From the NCBI GenBank assembly GCA_029782095.1, contig JAKOVL010000131.1:1-64000 (forward strand): a stretch of DNA of 64,000 bases, read 5' to 3'. Under the pieces are notes generated by a model, which worked only from the letters and a program-made list of their open reading frames with translations, was not told where the DNA came from and ran no database searches. Positions 16,704-26,859 of the stretch are shown in pieces. The stretch's first letter is position 1. Every line of letters begins with the position of its first letter. The DNA is from Bacillota bacterium. Its GTDB lineage: Bacteria > Bacillota > Dethiobacteria > DTU022. Position numbers and translations under genes: made by a program.

Positions 16704-17046
16704 CTTCCTCCTTTTCGGCAGCGCTGCTTTTTGATAAAAAAGTTTGAAAAAATTAAATTCGACGTTAAAGCGTTAAAAACCTTCCGCTAATTGAGACAAA
16801 GAGTAATTGGCGGCTGCCCCGTTAAAATAGGGGGGCTCTCCCAAAAGGGGTACCCCTTTTGGGAGAGCCACAATTGCCGGGTTCCGGCGCCGGCCGGCTT
16901 ATGATGCATTTTCCCCTCCCCCCTGGTGGGGGAGGGCAGGGTGGGGAGTTACTTTTCACGGTTCATGCCAGGTCAGCAGACTTCCCTTCCCCCTCTCCCT
17001 AAGGGGCTGCCCTTTTGGGACGACCCCCTGATGTTCTGCTTAGGCC
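16704..17046. other. Intergenic region with GC-rich hairpins
   Basis: No gene seen. It holds a perfect 36-bp palindrome (16834-16869, listed separately), a CCCTCCCCCCTGGTGGGGGAGGG hairpin split as CCCTCCCCCC and GGGGGAGGG near 16914-16937, and CTTTTGGGACGACCCCCTG near 17012-17030, which matches the arm of the hairpin at 5743-5798. This is the downstream side of the ferredoxin gene and the upstream side of the FAAL gene, so one element probably ends the ferredoxin transcript. Confidence 0.5.
16834..16869. repeat. Perfect 36-bp palindrome
   Basis: GGCTCTCCCAAAAGGGG is followed by TA and then its exact reverse complement, giving a palindrome with only a 2-base centre (GGGGTACCCC). It lies about 180 bases past the ferredoxin stop on the minus strand. 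As RNA it would make a long hairpin, so it may terminate or stabilise transcripts. The absence of a real loop also fits a cruciform-forming or mobile-element-derived sequence. Confidence 0.75.
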
Positions 17047-17232
17047 TTAATCAAAAATCTCTATGGCTTCCGTGGGGCATTCTTCCGCGGCTTCCCGGCA
17101 GCAATCCTGCATATCTTCGGGAATTTCATTAACCGTAACATAGGCGGTCTCTTCCCCCAATTGAAAAATCTCAGGGCAAAGGTCCACGCAGAGGCCGCAA
17201 AAGATACACTCTTCATTGACATGCGCTTCCAT
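17047..17232 (-). CDS. Single-cluster 4Fe-4S ferredoxin
   Basis: Small electron carrier, 61 residues from ATG 17232 (MEAHVNEECIFCGLC). The cluster ligands are C-x2-C-x2-C in CIFCGLC plus the Cys of LCPEIF, with the fourth position supplied by ECPTEAI near the C-terminus. This is the monocluster type of Bacillus and Clostridium. AAGGAGGG precedes the start. A longer in-frame extension exists upstream but would place a strong ribosome binding site inside the gene, so I reject it. It stands alone and probably serves several anaerobic redox enzymes. Confidence 0.9.
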   Translation of the reverse strand: MEAHVNEECIFCGLCVDLCPEIFQLGEETAYVTVNEIPEDMQDCCREAAEECPTEAIEIFD

Positions 17233-17543
17233 CAAATTCCCTCCTTTTCCCTCCATGGCAAGTTGCAAAATCATAGCCATAATATTGCCACATCCCTGGA
17301 AGAGTATACCCGCGCGCCTTTGCTTCTTTAAAGTATAGCAGGGAAAAATCCGGGGGAGCGGCAGGCAGGTCCGGGCCGCCGTTGAAACCGGAAAAGCCGG
17401 CAAGGGCGGCAGGCAATCTTGCCTGTTCGCCGGTCATCGCCCCTTCCGCGCAGGGCGCATCACCCGTCTGCTCTAAAGGGAGAATTGCCAAGGGAAATGC
17501 CAGGTATTTGCAGCAGGCAGTGCCGTGTTTAATGAAATCTTTG

Positions 17544-17572
17544 TTTACCTTTTACTAAAATTGTGCTATAAT
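17544..17572 (+). promoter_or_regulatory. Sigma-A promoter of the dnaJ-cbpM-clpB operon
   Basis: TTTACC (17544-17549), 17 bases, TATAAT (17567-17572). Transcription would start near 17580, leaving a leader of about 165 bases before the start codon. No known heat-shock operator is visible around it. Confidence 0.75.
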
Positions 17573-17607
17573 TTGGTTAGTTACCATAAACGATATCCCT
17601 ATCTATG

Positions 17608-17716
17608 GGCCGTTTTCCCATTCCTGCCAGATGAAGATCAGGAATGATCGGCCTGGTCCTTTTTGCATGTGGGGGAAAAATAGCGGCAGGGCAACCTTAA
17701 TGCCGCCGCGGCGGCA
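17608..17716 (+). promoter_or_regulatory. Structured leader of the chaperone operon
   Basis: The 5' leader contains a hairpin with GGCCG/CGGCC (17608-17612, 17649-17653) and CATTCCTG/CAGGAATG (17619-17626, 17639-17646), then the perfect palindrome TGCCGCCGCGGCGGCA at 17701-17716, about 15 bases before the ribosome binding site. In a stress operon without visible CIRCE or CtsR boxes, these could be part of RNA-level control. That role is inference. Confidence 0.45.
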
Positions 17717-17745
17717 ACTTAAGGACAGGGAAAGGGGTGATCTGT

Positions 17746-18753
17746 TTGAAGACTAGATTCCAGGACTATTATAAAATTTTAGGAGTTGATCGGAACGCCA
17801 CCGCCAAGGAGATAAAAAGCGCTTATCGCATGCTGGCCCGCAAGTGGCACCCGGATCTGCAGCCCGCCGATAAGAAAAAAGAGGCGGAAGAGATGTTTAA
17901 GCGCATTAATGAAGCGCACGAGGTCTTAAGCGATCCGGAAAAAAGGGCCAAGTACGACCGGCTCGGCAGCCGCTGGCAGGATGGCGACGAATTTACTTAC
18001 CAGTACCAGCAGCCCGGCGCCGGCCAAACCCATTACTACTACAGCACCGATTTCAACGTCGATCCGGGCGGTTTCAGCGACTTCTTCGAACAGCTTTTCG
18101 GCCGGGGCGGTTTTAGACAATCCCGGACCGCCCGGGGGCCTGTGCGGGGCCAGGACATTGAGAGCGAAATTGAGCTGACCATAGAAGAAGCTTACCGGGG
18201 TGTGACCAGGTCGCTGCGCGTTTCAGGGGAAGCCATTTGCGCCGGCTGCGCCGGCAGCGGCGTCGCCGGCGGAGGTTTTTGCAGCCGCTGCGGGGGAACG
18301 GGAACAACCCCCCGGGAAAAAACCCTGGAGGTTAAAATTCCGGCAGGAGTGCAGGAAGGCAGCCGGATCCGCCTTAAAGGACAGGGGGGCGAAGGTTTGA
18401 ACGGCGGCAGCAATGGCGATTTATATTTAAAAGTCCGCCTTCTGCCCCATCCCCTCTTCCGTTTAAACGGCGCCACGGTGGAAAGCGATCTCTTTTTAAG
18501 GCCGGAACAGGCCGTCCTGGGCGATAGGGTAACCGTAAACACGCTGGACGGCCCGGTCACGGTAACAGTTCCGCCGGGCAGCCGTGCAGGCACCAAGTTA
18601 AGGCTGCGCGAGAAAGGGTTCCCCCTGAAAGGCGGCGGCCGGGGGCATCACCTGGTGCGCATCCAGATCGATATACCCGCCCATATCGGTGAAGCTGAAA
18701 AAGAGCTTTATCAAAAGTTAAAAGAGCTGGGCAAAGGGAGGTCGCAGGCATGA
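17746..18753 (+). CDS. DnaJ/CbpA-like co-chaperone with reduced zinc finger
   Basis: Co-chaperone of about 335 residues that should stimulate DnaK. The J-domain is at residues 5-70 with the HPD triad in KWHPDLQP. A Gly/aromatic-rich linker follows ([14 protein letters not shown]). The zinc region has only two C-x2-C-x-G-x-G motifs (CAGCAGSG and CSRCGGTG) instead of the four in classical DnaJ, so it can bind one zinc at most. The C-terminal peptide-binding domains follow ([21 protein letters not shown]). TTG 17746 is preferred over GTG 17737 because AAAGGGGTGATC, nearly identical to the ideal Shine-Dalgarno, stands directly before it. Its stop overlaps the next start as ATGA. Confidence 0.87.
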   Translation: MKTRFQDYYKILGVDRNATAKEIKSAYRMLARKWHPDLQPADKKKEAEEMFKRINEAHEVLSDPEKRAKYDRLGSRWQDGDEFTYQYQQPGAGQTHYYYSTDFNVDPGGFSDFFEQLFGRGGFRQSRTARGPVRGQDIESEIELTIEEAYRGVTRSLRVSGEAICAGCAGSGVAGGGFCSRCGGTGTTPREKTLEVKIPAGVQEGSRIRLKGQGGEGLNGGSNGDLYLKVRLLPHPLFRLNGATVESDLFLRPEQAVLGDRVTVNTLDGPVTVTVPPGSRAGTKLRLREKGFPLKGGGRGHHLVRIQIDIPAHIGEAEKELYQKLKELGKGRSQA

Positions 18754-19046
18754 AGCTGATCATTATCCACAGCCACAGCGGGAAGGAAGAGAAGCTGCCG
18801 CTGGAGCAAACCGGGCTGCAGCCATCCCTGGCCAGGCGGCTGGAGGAGCTGGGCGTGATCGACATTGAAGACGGCTGCATCACCCCGGCGCACCTGCGCC
18901 GCGCATACCGGGTGCTGCGGCTGTGGAACACGCTCAAAGTAAATTTAACCGGAGCCGCCATAGTGGTGGAGCTGCTGGAGCAGATGGAAGAGATGCAGGA
19001 AGAGATAAATCGTTTACGAAGAGAGGTGAACCGTTATGGATTTTAA
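18750..19046 (+). CDS. CbpM-like / MerR-like chaperone modulator
   Basis: Small protein of 98 residues, partner type of CbpA-like J-proteins. It has a MerR-like helix region ([17 protein letters not shown], then [15 protein letters not shown]), the family segment [17 protein letters not shown], and a C-terminal coiled coil ([18 protein letters not shown]). In Proteobacteria CbpM binds the J-domain of CbpA and inhibits it. Here the gene overlaps dnaJ by 4 bases (ATGA) and clpB by 11 bases, so the three proteins are made together. Confidence 0.8.
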   Translation: MKLIIIHSHSGKEEKLPLEQTGLQPSLARRLEELGVIDIEDGCITPAHLRRAYRVLRLWNTLKVNLTGAAIVVELLEQMEEMQEEINRLRREVNRYGF

Positions 19047-21633
19047 TAGAATGACGCAAAAAACACGGGAAGCGCTGGCCGCGGCGCAGCAGATCGCCGT
19101 TGACCGCCATCACCAGATCGTGGGGCCCAAACACCTGGCGCTGGCGCTTCTGGAACAACGGGAAGGAATCACACCCCGGGTGCTGCAGCAAGCCGGGGTA
19201 GCGCCGGAGCTGTTCGGGCGGGATCTGGCCGCCCTGCTGGACAAAATTCCGCAGGTATACGGTTATGAGGGGACCCTGCAGATGAATACAGCCCTGGCCA
19301 GGGTCCTTAGCCGGGCGGAGCAGGAAGCGAAAGCCTTAAAAGACGATTACATTAGCGTAGAGCACCTGCTGCTGGCCCTGATCGAAGACAGTGAAGGGGA
19401 CCTGGTGGAGCTGTTCCGCCGGTGGGGGCTGGAGCGAAACAAGCTGCTGCAGGCGCTGCGCTCAGTGAGGGGTTCACAGCGCATTACCAGCGACAACCCC
19501 GAGAGCACCTATGAAGCGCTGCTGCGCTACGGCCGGGACCTGACCGCCCTGGCCCGCGAAGGGAAGCTCGACCCGGTCATCGGGCGCGACGAGGAGATCC
19601 GGCGCATTATCGAAATTTTATCGCGCCGCACCAAGAACAATCCCGTGCTGATCGGCGAGCCGGGCGTGGGCAAGACGGCCATCGTAGAAGGGCTGGCCCG
19701 GCGCATCGTGGCCGGAGATGTCCCCGAGGGCTTAAAAGAGAAGCAGGTTATCGCCCTGGACATGGGTTCCCTGGTGGCGGGGGCCAAGTATCGCGGTGAA
19801 TTCGAAGAGCGGCTCAAGGCTGTCTTAAAAGAGGTGCAGGAGTCGGACGGCCGGGTGATCCTTTTTATCGACGAGCTGCACACAGTGGTCGGCGCCGGGG
19901 CAGCGGAAGGGGCCATGGACGCCAGCAACCTGTTGAAGCCGATGCTGGCCCGCGGCGAGCTGCGCGCCGTGGGCGCCACCACCATCGATGAGTATCGCAA
20001 GCATATCGAAAAGGATGCAGCCCTGGAGCGCCGCTTCCAGCCGGTCCTGGTCAAGCCACCCTCCGTGGAGGACACCATCTCCATCCTGCGCGGGCTCAAA
20101 GAGCGCTACGAGGTGCACCACGGCGTGCGCATCCAGGATGCGGCGCTAATTGCGGCGGCTGTGCTGTCGGACCGCTATATTACCGACCGCTTCCTGCCCG
20201 ATAAGGCCATCGACCTGGTGGACGAAGCATCGGCGCGCCTGCGCACCCAAATCGACAGCATGCCCGCAGCCCTGGACGAAATTACCCGGCGGGTCATGCA
20301 GCTGGAGATCGAAGAGGCAGCGCTGAAAAAAGAAAAGGATCCGGCCTCCAGGGAACGCCTGGAGAAGCTGCAAAAAGAGCTGGCCGACCTGCGCAGTGAG
20401 CAGGAAGTGATGAAAGCCCAGTGGCAGGCCGAAAAAGAGTCCATCGGGCGGCTGCGCGAACTGAAGCGCGAGATCGAAGAGATACGCACCGCAATTGAAA
20501 AGGCAGAGCGGGAATACGATCTGAACCGCGTTGCCGAGCTGAAATACGGCAGGTTGAACGAGGCGGAGCAGCGCTTGAAAAAAGAAGAAGAGCTGCTGGC
20601 AGGAAAGCATCAAAAAGAGATGCTGTTGAACGAAGAGGTCACCGAGGAGGATATTGCCAGCGTGGTCAGCCGCTGGACGGGAATCCCGGTGAGCAGGCTC
20701 ATGGAGGGGGAGAGAGAGAAACTGATCAGGCTGGAAGAAATCCTGCACCGGCGCGTCGTGGGCCAGGAGACGGCGGTAACCGCCGTGGCCAACGCGGTGC
20801 TGCGGGCGCGCAGCGGCATTAAAGACCCCAACCGCCCCGTGGGCAGCTTCATCTTCCTGGGCCCCACGGGAGTGGGTAAAACCGAACTGGGCCGCGCCCT
20901 GGCGGAAACCCTGTTTGACGACGAGCGCAATATGATCCGCCTGGATATGTCCGAATACATGGAGAAGCATAGCGTGGCGAGACTAATCGGGGCGCCTCCG
21001 GGGTATGTGGGCTACGACGAGGGTGGGCAGCTTACCGAGGCGATCCGGCGCAAGCCTTACAGTGTCGTCCTGTTTGACGAAATCGAAAAAGCCCATCCCG
21101 ATGTCTTTAACGCCCTGCTGCAGATCCTGGATGACGGGCGTCTCACCGACGGCAAGGGCAGGCTGGTGGACTTTAAAAATGCCATCATTATCATGACATC
21201 AAACATCGGCAGCCAGGAAATCCTGCAGTTCCAGGAGCGGGGCGGCGATTTTGAGGCCATGCAGGAGAGGGTGATGGCGCTGCTGCGGCAGCATTTCCGC
21301 CCGGAATTTTTAAACCGGGTTGACGAGATTATTGTCTTCCGCGCCCTGGAACAGGAGCAGCTGAAAAAAATAACCGAGCTGCTGCTGGAGCGCCTGGCGG
21401 AAAGGCTCAAGAAAAACGCCGGCTTTACCCTTCTCTGGGATGAAGCTGCGACCGCCTACTTGGCCCGAAAGGGCTACGACCCTTCTTTCGGCGCCCGCCC
21501 GCTGAAGCGCCTGATCCAGCAGGAAGTGGAAACACCGCTCTCCTACCGCATCGTAAAGGGCGAAATTAAAGAGGGCGATACCGTGACCCTGATCAAAAAA
21601 GACGCAGCCCTGGATTTCCAGGTGTATAACTAA
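19036..21633 (+). CDS. clpB: ATP-dependent disaggregase ClpB
   Basis: Hexameric Hsp100 disaggregase, 865 residues, full length. The N domain (two Clp repeats) covers about 1-145. The first AAA+ domain has Walker A GEPGVGKT (about residue 206) and Walker [10 protein letters not shown]. The coiled-coil middle domain, diagnostic for ClpB over ClpC, covers about 395-525 (rich in Glu/Lys/Arg). The second AAA+ domain has [11 protein letters not shown] (about 610), [12 protein letters not shown] and sensor-2 region [10 protein letters not shown]. It works with DnaK/DnaJ to rescue aggregated proteins; the preceding J-protein and CbpM-like genes fit. Start ATG 19036 has GAGAGGTGAACC upstream. Confidence 0.96.
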   Translation: MDFNRMTQKTREALAAAQQIAVDRHHQIVGPKHLALALLEQREGITPRVLQQAGVAPELFGRDLAALLDKIPQVYGYEGTLQMNTALARVLSRAEQEAKALKDDYISVEHLLLALIEDSEGDLVELFRRWGLERNKLLQALRSVRGSQRITSDNPESTYEALLRYGRDLTALAREGKLDPVIGRDEEIRRIIEILSRRTKNNPVLIGEPGVGKTAIVEGLARRIVAGDVPEGLKEKQVIALDMGSLVAGAKYRGEFEERLKAVLKEVQESDGRVILFIDELHTVVGAGAAEGAMDASNLLKPMLARGELRAVGATTIDEYRKHIEKDAALERRFQPVLVKPPSVEDTISILRGLKERYEVHHGVRIQDAALIAAAVLSDRYITDRFLPDKAIDLVDEASARLRTQIDSMPAALDEITRRVMQLEIEEAALKKEKDPASRERLEKLQKELADLRSEQEVMKAQWQAEKESIGRLRELKREIEEIRTAIEKAEREYDLNRVAELKYGRLNEAEQRLKKEEELLAGKHQKEMLLNEEVTEEDIASVVSRWTGIPVSRLMEGEREKLIRLEEILHRRVVGQETAVTAVANAVLRARSGIKDPNRPVGSFIFLGPTGVGKTELGRALAETLFDDERNMIRLDMSEYMEKHSVARLIGAPPGYVGYDEGGQLTEAIRRKPYSVVLFDEIEKAHPDVFNALLQILDDGRLTDGKGRLVDFKNAIIIMTSNIGSQEILQFQERGGDFEAMQERVMALLRQHFRPEFLNRVDEIIVFRALEQEQLKKITELLLERLAERLKKNAGFTLLWDEAATAYLARKGYDPSFGARPLKRLIQQEVETPLSYRIVKGEIKEGDTVTLIKKDAALDFQVYN

Positions 21634-21667
21634 AAAGCGTCAGACATGATCACTTATTAGCAGCTGC

Positions 21668-21700
21668 GGGGCTGTCCTCCAGGTTGGAGAGGACAGCCCC
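21668..21700 (+). terminator. Terminator after clpB
   Basis: GGGGCTGTCCT (21668-21678) pairs with AGGACAGCCCC (21690-21700). Only a weak T-rich tail (TTGCTGT) follows. The stem belongs to the GGGG-type hairpin family also seen at 5743 and 62877. Confidence 0.7.
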
Positions 21701-21726
21701 TTGCTGTAAAATATGATTCTAAAAAG

Positions 21727-21758
21727 AAAGAGTAATCCGCATAAGCGAATTACTCTTT
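21727..21758 (-). terminator. Intrinsic terminator of the codY operon
   Basis: AAAGAGTAAT (21727-21736) and ATTACTCTTT (21749-21758) form the stem. On the minus strand the stem runs directly into CTTTTTAG. It lies about 28 bases after the codY stop. Confidence 0.82.
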
Positions 21759-21785
21759 GAACAGATACTTTAACTACTATTGTTC

Positions 21786-22595
21786 TTATTTCTGAAACGT
21801 CTTAGATTTCTTGGCCAGGTACTCCAGCAGGTAGGGGTTGAGCACTTTGATGTAAGTGCCTTTCATCCCCAGGGAGCGTGATTCAATGACCCCGGCGCTT
21901 TCGAACTTGCGCAGGGCGTTGACAATTACCGAGCGGGTGATCCCCAGCTGGTCGGCGATTTTGCTGGCTACCAGCAGTCCTTCGTCACCGCCCAGCTCTT
22001 CAAAGATGTGCTCCACCGCCTCCAGCTCCGAGTAGGAGAGGGTGGCGATGGCCAGTTGAACCACGGCCTTGTTCCTGGCTTCTTCTTCGATTTTTTCCGC
22101 CTTGGAGCGCAAGATTTCCATGCCCACCACTGTAGCCCCGGTTTCGGCCAGGATCAGGTCTTCTGCGTCGAACAGCTCGTTGAAGCGGGCCAAAAGCAGG
22201 GTTCCCAGGCGCTTGCCTCCCCCGCTGATGGGGATAACGGTGACAATTTTGTTGGTGAAGAGGCAGTTTTCTGTACCCACGAAAACACAGTCGTTAGACT
22301 TTTGACGCAAGTTTACACGAGATTCCTCGCTTTTCAGCAGGAATTCATTGTAATCTTCGGGGAACTTGCCTTCCTTCAACACATGGTCTACCATCAGTTC
22401 ACATTCAAACTCGTCAACTATGGCATACCCCAGGACTTCCCCCTGACGGTCAACGATGTAGCAGTTGGCGTGAATGACGCTCTTCAAAACTTCAGCCACT
22501 TCTTGGAAATCTACATGCTGGCCGGCGGTTTTTTGTAGAATTTTGTTGATGCGACGCGTCTTCTCAAGTAAAGGAGAAGAAATCACATCGGTCAC
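21786..22595 (-). CDS. codY: GTP-sensing global regulator CodY
   Basis: Repressor of stationary-phase and amino-acid genes in Bacillota that senses GTP and branched-chain amino acids. The GAF ligand-binding domain fills about residues 10-165. The C-terminal winged helix reads [30 protein letters not shown] and [13 protein letters not shown], near-identical to the family motif. Length 269 from GTG 22595; GTG 22586 ([11 protein letters not shown]) is an alternative with better spacing to GGTAGG and closer to the usual N-terminus. It is the last gene of the topA-to-codY run, 21 bases after hslU. Confidence 0.95.
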   Translation of the reverse strand: MTDVISSPLLEKTRRINKILQKTAGQHVDFQEVAEVLKSVIHANCYIVDRQGEVLGYAIVDEFECELMVDHVLKEGKFPEDYNEFLLKSEESRVNLRQKSNDCVFVGTENCLFTNKIVTVIPISGGGKRLGTLLLARFNELFDAEDLILAETGATVVGMEILRSKAEKIEEEARNKAVVQLAIATLSYSELEAVEHIFEELGGDEGLLVASKIADQLGITRSVIVNALRKFESAGVIESRSLGMKGTYIKVLNPYLLEYLAKKSKTFQK

Positions 22596-22616
22596 CTACC
22601 TTTCTCTGCTCTTTTT

Positions 22617-24035
22617 TCATAAGATGTATTTGCTTAAATCTTTATTTTTAACAATTTTTTGCAATTTATTCCGAACATATTCCCGATCTATAGTGAAGGT
22701 TTTCACTTTAGGATCCGGAAGTTCAAAGGAGATGTCTTCCAGGACCTTCTCCAGAATGGTGTGCAGGCGCCGCGCGCCGATATTTTCCATCTCCTGGTTC
22801 AGCAAGCAAGCGGTGCTGGCTATCTCTTCAATGGCATCCTGGGAAAATTCCAGCTTCACCCCTTCGGTTTCCAGCAAGGCTGTGTACTGCTTGATCAGGG
22901 CGTTATTCGGTTCAACCAGGATCCGTTTAAAATCTTCCTCGGTGAGGCTGTTCAGCTCCACCCTGATGGGAAAGCGGCCCTGCAGTTCCGGAATGAGGTC
23001 GGAGGGTTTAGTCATATGAAACGCTCCGGCAGCGATAAACAAAATATAATCCGTCTTCACCGGACCGTACTTGGTCACTACGGTAGACCCTTCCACAATG
23101 GGGAGGATGTCTCTTTGCACGCCCTCGCGGGATACATCGGGTCCGGCGCCGTGATAGTCCTTGCCTGCAATCTTGTCTATTTCATCCAGGAAGATTATGC
23201 CCAGCTGCTCGGCCCGCTGCACGGCCTCGCTGATAACCGCATCCATATCGATCAGTTTTTGGGCTTCTTCCTGTTTTAAAATTTTCCTGGCTTCAGCTAC
23301 GGTAACTTTTCTTTTCTTTTTGCGCGGGGGGATGATATTGCCCAGGATATCCTGGAGGTTAACCCCCATCTCTTCTATGCCCTGCCCGGAAACAAACTCA
23401 ATCATGGGCGGGCGGCGATCTTCCACTTCAATTTCGACCTGCCAAGCTTCCAGTTCCCCGTTTTCCAGCCGCCGCCGCATCACCTGCTGCTCTTCCCGGG
23501 CCTGGCGCAATTGCTCCTGGAAACCGGCGTCTTCCGCGGCCTGGTCTTCGAGTTGGACCGGCGGCGCCTGGAATAAAAAGCCCAGGGGGTTGGTGGAGCG
23601 GCGTCTTTTCCGGGGCAGGGGCGCCAGCAGCTCCACCAGCCGTTCATTGGCAGCATGGAGCGCCTTGTCCTCCACCTCCAGCATCCGCTCGGCCTGCACG
23701 ATGCGGATGGCTGTCTCCACCAGATCCCGGATCATTGACTCCACGTCCCGGCCGACGTAGCCCACTTCGGTAAACTTGGTGGCCTCCACTTTAACGAAAG
23801 GTGCATTTACCAGCCGGGCCAGGCGCCGGGCTATTTCTGTTTTACCGACCCCGGTAGGCCCGATCATGATAATGTTTTTGGGGACTATTTCATCCTGCAT
23901 TTCCGGCGGCAGTTTCTTGCGCCGGTAGCGGTTGCGCAAAGCCACCGCCACACAACGCTTTGCTTCCTCCTGCCCCACTATGTAGCGGTCCAGTTCTGCC
24001 ACGATTTCGCGGGGCGTCAACTCTTCACTGCTCAT
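22617..24035 (-). CDS. hslU: HslU (ClpY) ATPase of the HslUV protease
   Basis: AAA+ unfoldase ring, 472 residues, that feeds substrates to HslV. N-terminal [22 protein letters not shown] is the family signature. Walker A is [13 protein letters not shown] (about residue 58) and Walker [13 protein letters not shown]; the pore motif region GYVGRD follows. The intermediate domain lies between (about 110-240). The C-terminal tail ends in KYIL, the segment that docks into HslV. The gene starts 15 bases after hslV and shares its operon. Confidence 0.96.
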   Translation of the reverse strand: MSSEELTPREIVAELDRYIVGQEEAKRCVAVALRNRYRRKKLPPEMQDEIVPKNIIMIGPTGVGKTEIARRLARLVNAPFVKVEATKFTEVGYVGRDVESMIRDLVETAIRIVQAERMLEVEDKALHAANERLVELLAPLPRKRRRSTNPLGFLFQAPPVQLEDQAAEDAGFQEQLRQAREEQQVMRRRLENGELEAWQVEIEVEDRRPPMIEFVSGQGIEEMGVNLQDILGNIIPPRKKKRKVTVAEARKILKQEEAQKLIDMDAVISEAVQRAEQLGIIFLDEIDKIAGKDYHGAGPDVSREGVQRDILPIVEGSTVVTKYGPVKTDYILFIAAGAFHMTKPSDLIPELQGRFPIRVELNSLTEEDFKRILVEPNNALIKQYTALLETEGVKLEFSQDAIEEIASTACLLNQEMENIGARRLHTILEKVLEDISFELPDPKVKTFTIDREYVRNKLQKIVKNKDLSKYIL

Positions 24036-24050
24036 CTTAATCCAGCCCTT

Positions 24051-24581
24051 CTACAACTCTTCCACTATAATCCGATCATTAGTATAGATGCAAATCTCTG
24101 CCGCTATACCGAGGGCTTGCCGGGCAATTTCCCCGGGGCCAAGGTCGGTATGGCGCAGCAAGGCCTTGGCTGCGGCCAGGGCATATGGCGCCCCGGAACC
24201 GACGGCGGCAATATTGTCATCGGGTTCAATTACTTCTCCCGTACCTGAAATCAGCAGCAGCGCCTCTCGCCCGGCCGCAAGCAGCATCGCTTCCAGCCGG
24301 CGCAGAACCCGGTCTGTCCGCCATTCCTTGGCCAGCTCTACCGCAGCCCGCTGCAGGTTGCCCTGGTAGCTTTCCAGCTTCCCTTCGAATTTTTCACAAA
24401 GAGTCAGAGCATCGGCCACGGATCCGGCATAGCCGGCGATGACCTTTCCCTCGTACAGGCGCCTTACTTTCCGGGCTCCGTGCTTGATCACAGTGCTGTT
24501 CCCGAAGGTCACCTGGCCGTCTCCGGCAATGGCCACCCGCTCTCCTTTTTTTACAGCGATAATGGTGGTTCCCTGGAACAT
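24051..24581 (-). CDS. hslV: HslV (ClpQ) peptidase subunit
   Basis: Proteasome-like threonine (or N-terminal Ser/Thr) peptidase, 176 residues. After MFQG the sequence begins TTIIAVKKG, giving the catalytic N-terminal Thr after processing. [28 protein letters not shown] and the ending [17 protein letters not shown] are family-typical. I take ATG 24581 (MFQGTTI), the usual form; TTG 24590 would add three residues. It lies between xerC and hslU. Confidence 0.95.
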   Translation of the reverse strand: MFQGTTIIAVKKGERVAIAGDGQVTFGNSTVIKHGARKVRRLYEGKVIAGYAGSVADALTLCEKFEGKLESYQGNLQRAAVELAKEWRTDRVLRRLEAMLLAAGREALLLISGTGEVIEPDDNIAAVGSGAPYALAAAKALLRHTDLGPGEIARQALGIAAEICIYTNDRIIVEEL

Positions 24582-24599
24582 CTTCCTCAACTGCCTTCT

Positions 24600-25502
24600 T
24601 TAAATGTCCCGGCGTGGATGGGCCTGCTGGTATACTTTCTGCAGGTGCTCCCGGGTAACATGGGTATAAACCTGGGTCGTGGAAACGCTGACGTGTCCTA
24701 AAAGTTCCTGGACCACCCTTAGGTCGGCCCCTCGCTCCAGCATGTGCGTGGCAAATGAATGGCGCAGGGAGTGGGGGGTGATCTTTTCCCGGAGCGAAAC
24801 CTGCCGGATATACTTTTGAAAGATGAGCCGCACTCCCCGATCGCTTAGCGGGCCGCCCCGATGGTTGATGAAAACTTTATCCGTGGCGGCGCCGTCCCGG
24901 TTTAAGGCCAGCAGAGCCGGCCGGACCCGCTGCAAATATTCTTCCAAAATAGCGGCAGCCACCCGGCCCAGGGGCACGATTCGCTCTTTGCTCCCCTTGC
25001 CGTAAACCTTTACCAGGCGCTCTTCCAGTTGAAGCGAGTCTAGCTCCAGACCGGCCAGCTCACTGACCCGCAACCCGCAGGCATAGGTGACTTCCAGGAT
25101 GGCACGGTCTCGAAAACCCAGCAGTGTCCCGCAGTCCGGGGCCTCCAGCAACGCCGCCACCTCGTGGTAGTATAAAAAATGTGGCAGCGTTTTTTCCTGG
25201 CGCGGCCTGGCCACGGCAGCCCAGCTGCCGCTTTGCAGCCCGCCCTCCCTTTGGACAAAACGCAAAAATGTGCGCGCTGCCGACAATTTTCGCGCCACGG
25301 TGCTGCGGCTATAACCCTGTTCCTTTAACCAGGCCAGGAAGCGGCGCATGCGGTAGTGATCAACAGCGCCCAGGTCTTCGCCATATTGATTTAACAAAGC
25401 CAGGAATTGCATGATGTCATTCCGATAGCTTTGCAGGGTTAAAGGTGAAGCGTTTTTTTGAACATCCAGGTATGTCAAAAACCGCTCGAGCCGCTTATGC
25501 AA
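24600..25502 (-). CDS. xerC: Tyrosine recombinase XerC
   Basis: Site-specific recombinase of 300 residues that resolves chromosome dimers at dif. The N-terminal SAM-like domain (FLTYLDVQKNASPLTLQSYRND) is followed by the catalytic domain with Arg in YACGLRVSELAGL, Lys in VYGKGSKERIVPLG, H-x2-R in HSLRHSFATHML, His in LLGHVSVSTTQVYTHV and the nucleophile Tyr in the same segment. TTG 25502 (preceded by AAGGTG) is the likely start. Its place between trmFO and hslV is the conserved Bacillota order, so this is the housekeeping enzyme rather than a phage integrase. Confidence 0.93.
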   Translation of the reverse strand: MHKRLERFLTYLDVQKNASPLTLQSYRNDIMQFLALLNQYGEDLGAVDHYRMRRFLAWLKEQGYSRSTVARKLSAARTFLRFVQREGGLQSGSWAAVARPRQEKTLPHFLYYHEVAALLEAPDCGTLLGFRDRAILEVTYACGLRVSELAGLELDSLQLEERLVKVYGKGSKERIVPLGRVAAAILEEYLQRVRPALLALNRDGAATDKVFINHRGGPLSDRGVRLIFQKYIRQVSLREKITPHSLRHSFATHMLERGADLRVVQELLGHVSVSTTQVYTHVTREHLQKVYQQAHPRRDI

Positions 25503-25541
25503 GCTATTTCACCTTGATTCATAGTAGCACAACCGGTATGG

Positions 25542-26858
25542 TTATGCAAGAGATTGCAGGACTGTTTTTTGAAAAAATTCTATCGATTTCAGAGCGCGCC
25601 GGGAAATGGCCTCCTTGCGTTCTTTCTTGGGCACTTTCTCGGATAGTGGTGGAAAGAGGCCAAAATTGATATTCATTGGTTGAAAGTTATCGGCCGAGGC
25701 CTTGGATATGAAGCGGGCCAGGCTGCCCAGCGCCGTTTCAGCGGGAAAAACTACCGGCGGGGCGCCTTTCGCCCATGCCACTGCATTAAGGCCGGCAGTC
25801 AGTCCCGATGCGGCCGATTCCACGTACCCCTCCACCCCTGAGATCTGCCCGGCAAAAAACAGTCCCGGTTCTCTTTTCATGGCATATGTCTGGCCCAAAA
25901 TCCGGGGGCCGTTAAGAAATGTATTGCGGTGCATTACCCCGTAGCGAACGAATTCCGCCTGCTCCAGGCCGGGGATCAGGGAAAAAACCCGCTTCTGCTC
26001 CGGCCACTTCAGGCGGGTCTGAAAGCCGACCAGGTTATAAAGGGTGGCGGCATGATTGTCCTGCCGCAGCTGCACCACGGCAAATGGCTGCCTGCCGGTG
26101 CGGGGGTCAATCAGCCCCACCGGCTTAAGCGGCCCGAAAAGCAGGGTGTCCGGGCCCCGCGAAGCCATCTCTTCCACCGGCATGCAACCCTCAAAAAATT
26201 GTTCTTTTTCAAAGTCGTGGCCCTGAAACCTTTCGGCATGGACCAGCTCTTCCCAGAAGGTGCGGTACTGTTCCTCATCCATGGGGCAGTTGAGGTAATC
26301 GGCGCCTCCCTTTCCGTAGCGCGAGGCCCTAAAGACTTTATCCATATTGATCGAATCGGCGGTAACAATGGGGGCCGCAGCGTCGAAAAAATAGAGGTAG
26401 TCTTCACCGGTGAGTGCAGCCACGGCATCGGCCAGGGCCGGAGAGGTCAGGGGGCCGCTGGCGATAATGGTGGGGCGATGTTCGGGCACCGCCGTTACTT
26501 CCCGAATCACAACCTTAATGCGGGGATGCCGGCGCAGCTTGTCGGTAACGCAGGCGGCAAATGCTTCCCGGTCCACGGCCAGGGCCCCTCCTGCGGGGAC
26601 CCGGTGCGCATCGGCGCAGGCCATGATCAGGGACCCGAGGCGGCGCATCTCTTCCTTGAGCAGGCCCACGGCATTTTTTAAACCTTCCGCCCGCAGTGAA
26701 TTGCTGCATACCAGTTCGGCAAAAAGCCCGGTATGGTGCGCCGGGGTCATCTTTTCCGGTCTCATTTCAACAAGTTCCACTTCGAGGCCAAAGCGTGCCG
26801 CCTGCCAGGCTGCTTCGGCACCGGCCAGGCCGGCTCCGATTACGAGCACTTTTTTCAT
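25542..26858 (-). CDS. trmFO: tRNA (m5U54) methyltransferase TrmFO
   Basis: Folate- and FAD-dependent tRNA-U54 methyltransferase, 438 residues. FAD binding is shown by [16 protein letters not shown] at the N-terminus; [26 protein letters not shown] and [17 protein letters not shown] are family motifs, and [10 protein letters not shown] lies near the end. ATG 26858 is chosen because GGAGGGATAGC precedes it and it falls one base after the topA stop. A longer frame to 26957 would run into topA. Confidence 0.95.
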   Translation of the reverse strand: MKKVLVIGAGLAGAEAAWQAARFGLEVELVEMRPEKMTPAHHTGLFAELVCSNSLRAEGLKNAVGLLKEEMRRLGSLIMACADAHRVPAGGALAVDREAFAACVTDKLRRHPRIKVVIREVTAVPEHRPTIIASGPLTSPALADAVAALTGEDYLYFFDAAAPIVTADSINMDKVFRASRYGKGGADYLNCPMDEEQYRTFWEELVHAERFQGHDFEKEQFFEGCMPVEEMASRGPDTLLFGPLKPVGLIDPRTGRQPFAVVQLRQDNHAATLYNLVGFQTRLKWPEQKRVFSLIPGLEQAEFVRYGVMHRNTFLNGPRILGQTYAMKREPGLFFAGQISGVEGYVESAASGLTAGLNAVAWAKGAPPVVFPAETALGSLARFISKASADNFQPMNINFGLFPPLSEKVPKKERKEAISRRALKSIEFFQKTVLQSLA

Positions 26859-26859
26859 G

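Larger units (their letters stand above)
17233..17745. other. Divergent region between ferredoxin and dnaJ-like genes
   Basis: About 510 bases with no supported gene. The left part (17233-17500) is GC-rich and shows only chance frames without ribosome binding sites. The right part holds a sigma-A promoter, a hairpin and a palindrome upstream of the chaperone operon, listed separately. I see no CIRCE inverted repeat (TTAGCACTC type) and no CtsR heptads. Confidence 0.5.

Noticed and set aside
17213-17491. A 92-residue minus-strand frame upstream of ferredoxin
   Set aside because: It overlaps the ferredoxin start and its ribosome binding site, begins with TTG without a Shine-Dalgarno sequence, and its composition follows the GC-rich DNA.
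24600-25502. XerC as a phage or island integrase
   Set aside because: Its place between trmFO and hslV is the conserved housekeeping order, and no phage genes or attachment repeats are seen.
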